Below, piece by piece: positions 5,898 to 7,746 of a stretch of DNA of 7,746 nt. Source of the stretch: Hominenteromicrobium sp964531265 (GTDB lineage: Bacteria > Bacillota > Clostridia > Oscillospirales > Acutalibacteraceae); NCBI GenBank assembly GCA_964531265.1, contig CAZHDW010000035.1, forward strand, positions 1-7,746. The letters are read 5' to 3'. Made by a program: the position numbers and the translations under genes. Every line of letters begins with the position of its first letter. Position 1 is the first letter of the stretch. The notes under the pieces are model-generated. The model saw only the letters and a list, made by a program, of their open reading frames with translations, made no database searches and was not told the DNA's origin.

Positions 5898-7472
5898 TTA
5901 GTGAACATTTAGCATTTCTGCCAGCTTGTAGAATATCTCCGTGTTGTCGTAGTAGCCGTTGAAGGCTTCTGCATTAACACCCTCTGCAAGAACAGCTACC
6001 GGAAGTCCCGTGTGGCTGTAAGAGGTGAAGGATACTCCGGATTTGTTATTCAGAATATGTGTCAGTGTGACTGAAAGCGGATCGTATGTACCGTACATCA
6101 CATACTCTGCCTGAGCGTCTTCGCCGGTCTCCGTACCATTGATGCTCTTTTCGAACGCCGTTTTGAGCTGAGAGAGCTCGTAGGGTGTGAGCACAAGCTT
6201 GTCCCCCTCATCGCCCTGGGTCTTCAGGCCGAACAGCTCTTCAATGTCAGCCAGCGCATCCTCAAAGCTCGCACCGTTCTCCTTATAGTTTACTGTGTAC
6301 TCATCATCAAACTTCTGGAAGGAGATCTTCTGATTCTCAAGGAGTGTGAGGTATGTGTCATAATCAGTGCCGGCAAAGCCGATTGTCAGACCGCCGGTTT
6401 CATGGTCGCCCGTTACCAGGATGAGGGTTTCATCCGGATGTTCCTTTGCAAAGTCGATTGCTACCTGTACTGCATCGGCAAGTGCCAGTGTATCATTGAT
6501 GGTGGAAGCGGCATCGTTTGCGTGACATGCCCAGTCGATCTTGCCGCCTTCGCACATCATAAAGAAGCCGTTATCGTTGTCAAGCACCTCAATGCCCTTT
6601 TCGACATAATCGGCAAGTGACAGCATTTCCTTTGTGCGGTCGATTTCATATGCCATTGCATCAGAATCTGCCAGGAACTCATCGATGAGGATTACCTTTT
6701 CAGCTCCGGCACCGATAGCCTCTGCCTCCTCATTTGTGAAGGTCACAGTGTAGCCCGCTTCTTCAGCAAGGTCATAGAGATTGGTCTGGGGGTTGTCCTT
6801 ATCATTACCGTTCGGCTTCTTGAGTCCGCCGCCTGCAAAGTACTCGAAGCCGGAGGCCACAAGCTCCTCGCCGATCTCGTAATAGTTGTTTCTGCTTACC
6901 TGATGTGCATAGAAGGCAGCCGGTGTAGCATGATTGAGGTTTACCGTGGAGATGATGCCAACCTTCATTCCGAGCTGCTCATGGAGCTTTTCGGTGATTG
7001 TCTCAAACTTCTCTTCTCCGGTTGTGTCTACGTTTATGCTTCCGGAATAGGTCTTGCGTCCTGTTGAGATCGATGTAGCAGTGGATGCGGAATCCGGTGC
7101 AAAGGAGTTAGCATCATAGGTAACTGCCGAGCCGACTCCCGTGAAATTCATAAAATTCAGGTATTCCGGGCCATCCAGAGTTGCGCCCTCGTTGTCATCG
7201 ATGCTCGGCTGTGCCATAAAATAGTCCTCGTCGTTTCTTGCACCGAGGAAATCCGCTGTCGACTGTATCTGCGGATAACTCATGCCGTCACCGATGAAAA
7301 GGAACACATATTTCGGTGCGGAAGGCTCATCTGTGCCTGTTTCATGCGGAGCTGCTGTCGCAGTGGCCTCGGGTGTAGGTGTCGGTGCAGCCTGCTTTGT
7401 CTCCGTGCTGCAGCCTGCAAACATTCCCATGAGCAGGCACAGTACCAAAAGCAGAGCAATAGTTTTCTTCAT
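5898..7472 (-). CDS. phoA: Lipoprotein alkaline phosphatase (PhoA family)
   Basis: This 524-residue metalloenzyme hydrolyses phosphate monoesters outside the membrane to supply phosphate. Residues 1-20 are a signal peptide with lipobox FAGC, so Cys21 is probably lipid-anchored; a Thr/Pro/Ala-rich linker (22-53) follows. Catalytic positions align with E. coli PhoA: Asp62 in GDGM (Asp51), nucleophile Ser128 in PDSASTAT (Ser102), Thr183 in HATPAA (Thr155), Arg194 in VSRNN (Arg166), Glu308, Asp313 and His317 in EGGKIDWACH (Glu322, Asp327, His331), Asp356 and His357 in VTGDHETGG (Asp369, His370) and His487 in SYSHTGLP (His412). All metal ligands are kept. His181 and Trp314 replace E. coli Asp153 and Lys328, as in Bacillus and several other alkaline phosphatases. 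The ATG at 7472 has GGAGG 8 bases upstream. The gene has its own upstream region; induction by phosphate starvation is expected for the family but no certain Pho box is visible. Confidence 0.96.
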   Translation of the reverse strand: MKKTIALLLVLCLLMGMFAGCSTETKQAAPTPTPEATATAAPHETGTDEPSAPKYVFLFIGDGMSYPQIQSTADFLGARNDEDYFMAQPSIDDNEGATLDGPEYLNFMNFTGVGSAVTYDANSFAPDSASTATSISTGRKTYSGSINVDTTGEEKFETITEKLHEQLGMKVGIISTVNLNHATPAAFYAHQVSRNNYYEIGEELVASGFEYFAGGGLKKPNGNDKDNPQTNLYDLAEEAGYTVTFTNEEAEAIGAGAEKVILIDEFLADSDAMAYEIDRTKEMLSLADYVEKGIEVLDNDNGFFMMCEGGKIDWACHANDAASTINDTLALADAVQVAIDFAKEHPDETLILVTGDHETGGLTIGFAGTDYDTYLTLLENQKISFQKFDDEYTVNYKENGASFEDALADIEELFGLKTQGDEGDKLVLTPYELSQLKTAFEKSINGTETGEDAQAEYVMYGTYDPLSVTLTHILNNKSGVSFTSYSHTGLPVAVLAEGVNAEAFNGYYDNTEIFYKLAEMLNVH

Positions 7473-7519
7473 GATTTTTTCCTCCGTAATTCTTTTCTGT
7501 TTGTGTTTTCACAACTAAA

Positions 7520-7548
7520 AGTATACGGTAGAAATGTAAAATCCAAAA
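7520..7548 (-). promoter_or_regulatory. Candidate phosphatase promoter
   Basis: On the minus strand a good -10 box TATACT (7520-7525) lies 47 bases before the phosphatase start. At 17 bases upstream the hexamer is TTTTGG (7543-7548), a poor -35 match, and a TTTACA sequence (7535-7540), like a single PhoP half-site, falls between the two. A weak -35 would suit an activator-dependent promoter, but one half-site is not proof of Pho control. The remainder of 7473-7594 is AT-rich and shows no other clear element; no convincing terminator for the gene on its right is seen. Confidence 0.4.
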
Positions 7549-7594
7549 TCCGAAGCAAGTAAAGCTATTTTCAAACTTTTTCGCCAAATCAGCG

Positions 7595-7746
7595 TTATTT
7601 GTCAGTTATCCTCATCCTAAAATTCATGATAGCCTGTCCGATGTTTCCGGCATAGCCGTCCATGCCCGATTTCGTGGAATCGTCCACCTGCTCCGGCAGC
7701 CAGTAGCCCGGTCTGTTCGCGGTCTGCACTGCGTATCTCGCCTGTT
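7595..7746 (-). CDS. C-terminus of a protein resembling secreted cell-wall-hydrolase tail repeats (5' part beyond the window)
   Basis: The minus-strand frame is open from the right edge to TAA at 7595-7597, giving 49 complete residues after a 2-base partial codon. Of the three minus frames it is the only one with a protein-like composition. It contains RYAVQTANRPGYWLPEQ, then GMDGYAGNIGQAI, then FRMRITDK at the end. The spacing Y-V ... W-L-P ... GYAG-x-x-G-x-x-I resembles the C-terminal modules attached to GH25 lysozymes and N-acetylmuramoyl-L-alanine amidases in Clostridia; this likeness is from memory and the catalytic part is not in the window, so the function is open. It ends 122 bases before the phosphatase start on the same strand. 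Confidence 0.6.
   Translation of the reverse strand, partial: QARYAVQTANRPGYWLPEQVDDSTKSGMDGYAGNIGQAIMNFRMRITDK

Noticed and set aside
7290..7400. Repeat-like Thr/Pro/Ala coding stretch in phoA as a tandem repeat
   Set aside because: The codons are varied and no unit repeats exactly; it is an ordinary lipoprotein linker.
7578..7597. CGCC/GGCG-type inverted repeat after the right-edge gene as a terminator
   Set aside because: Only three or four pairs form and the minus strand continues with A residues rather than a T-tract.

Overview
The window looks like a chromosomal segment of an anaerobic, Gram-positive member of the Clostridia, probably near Oscillospiraceae/Ruminococcaceae. The evidence is the gene order M50 protease - scpA - scpB - DUF2953 - GerW/YtfJ - D-Ala-D-Ala carboxypeptidase, a ribosomal protein L28 of the cysteine-containing type, a YibE/F membrane protein, strong Shine-Dalgarno (SD) sites of the AGGAGG type, and a lipoprotein alkaline phosphatase. 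Genus placement is inference. I see no transposase, integrase, CRISPR array, tRNA or rRNA, and no sign of recent transfer.

Layout. Positions 1-4216 hold a tightly packed minus-strand operon, read right to left: a polytopic site-2-type protease, condensin partners ScpA and ScpB, a DUF2953 (YtfI-like) membrane protein, a GerW/YtfJ sporulation protein, and a penicillin-binding D-Ala-D-Ala carboxypeptidase that runs off the left edge. Gaps inside it are +1, -8, -4, +4 and 44 bases. Positions 4217-4475 are a divergent control region with two back-to-back sigma-A-type promoters, one for this operon and one for plus-strand rpmB (4476-4664), which ends in a strong intrinsic terminator. Positions 4727-7472 hold two minus-strand genes, a lipoprotein alkaline phosphatase and a YibE/F family membrane protein, separated by 55 bases with a strong hairpin. 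The right edge (7595-7746) carries the C-terminus of another minus-strand protein that resembles the tail repeats of secreted clostridial cell-wall hydrolases. No gene-free stretch exceeds 300 bases.

How the genes fit together. The left operon joins chromosome condensation and segregation (ScpAB) with envelope and spore functions (S2P-like protease, DUF2953, GerW, carboxypeptidase), a grouping familiar from Clostridia. Translational coupling is evident: several starts overlap or abut the preceding stop and lack their own well-placed SD. The phosphatase scavenges phosphate outside the membrane; its link to YibE/F is positional only.

No clearly new multi-gene system is visible. The observations most worth checking are the unusual ScpB start region, the structured leader of the protease-scp operon, and the hairpin between the phosphatase and yibE/F whose T-tract points the wrong way for those genes.
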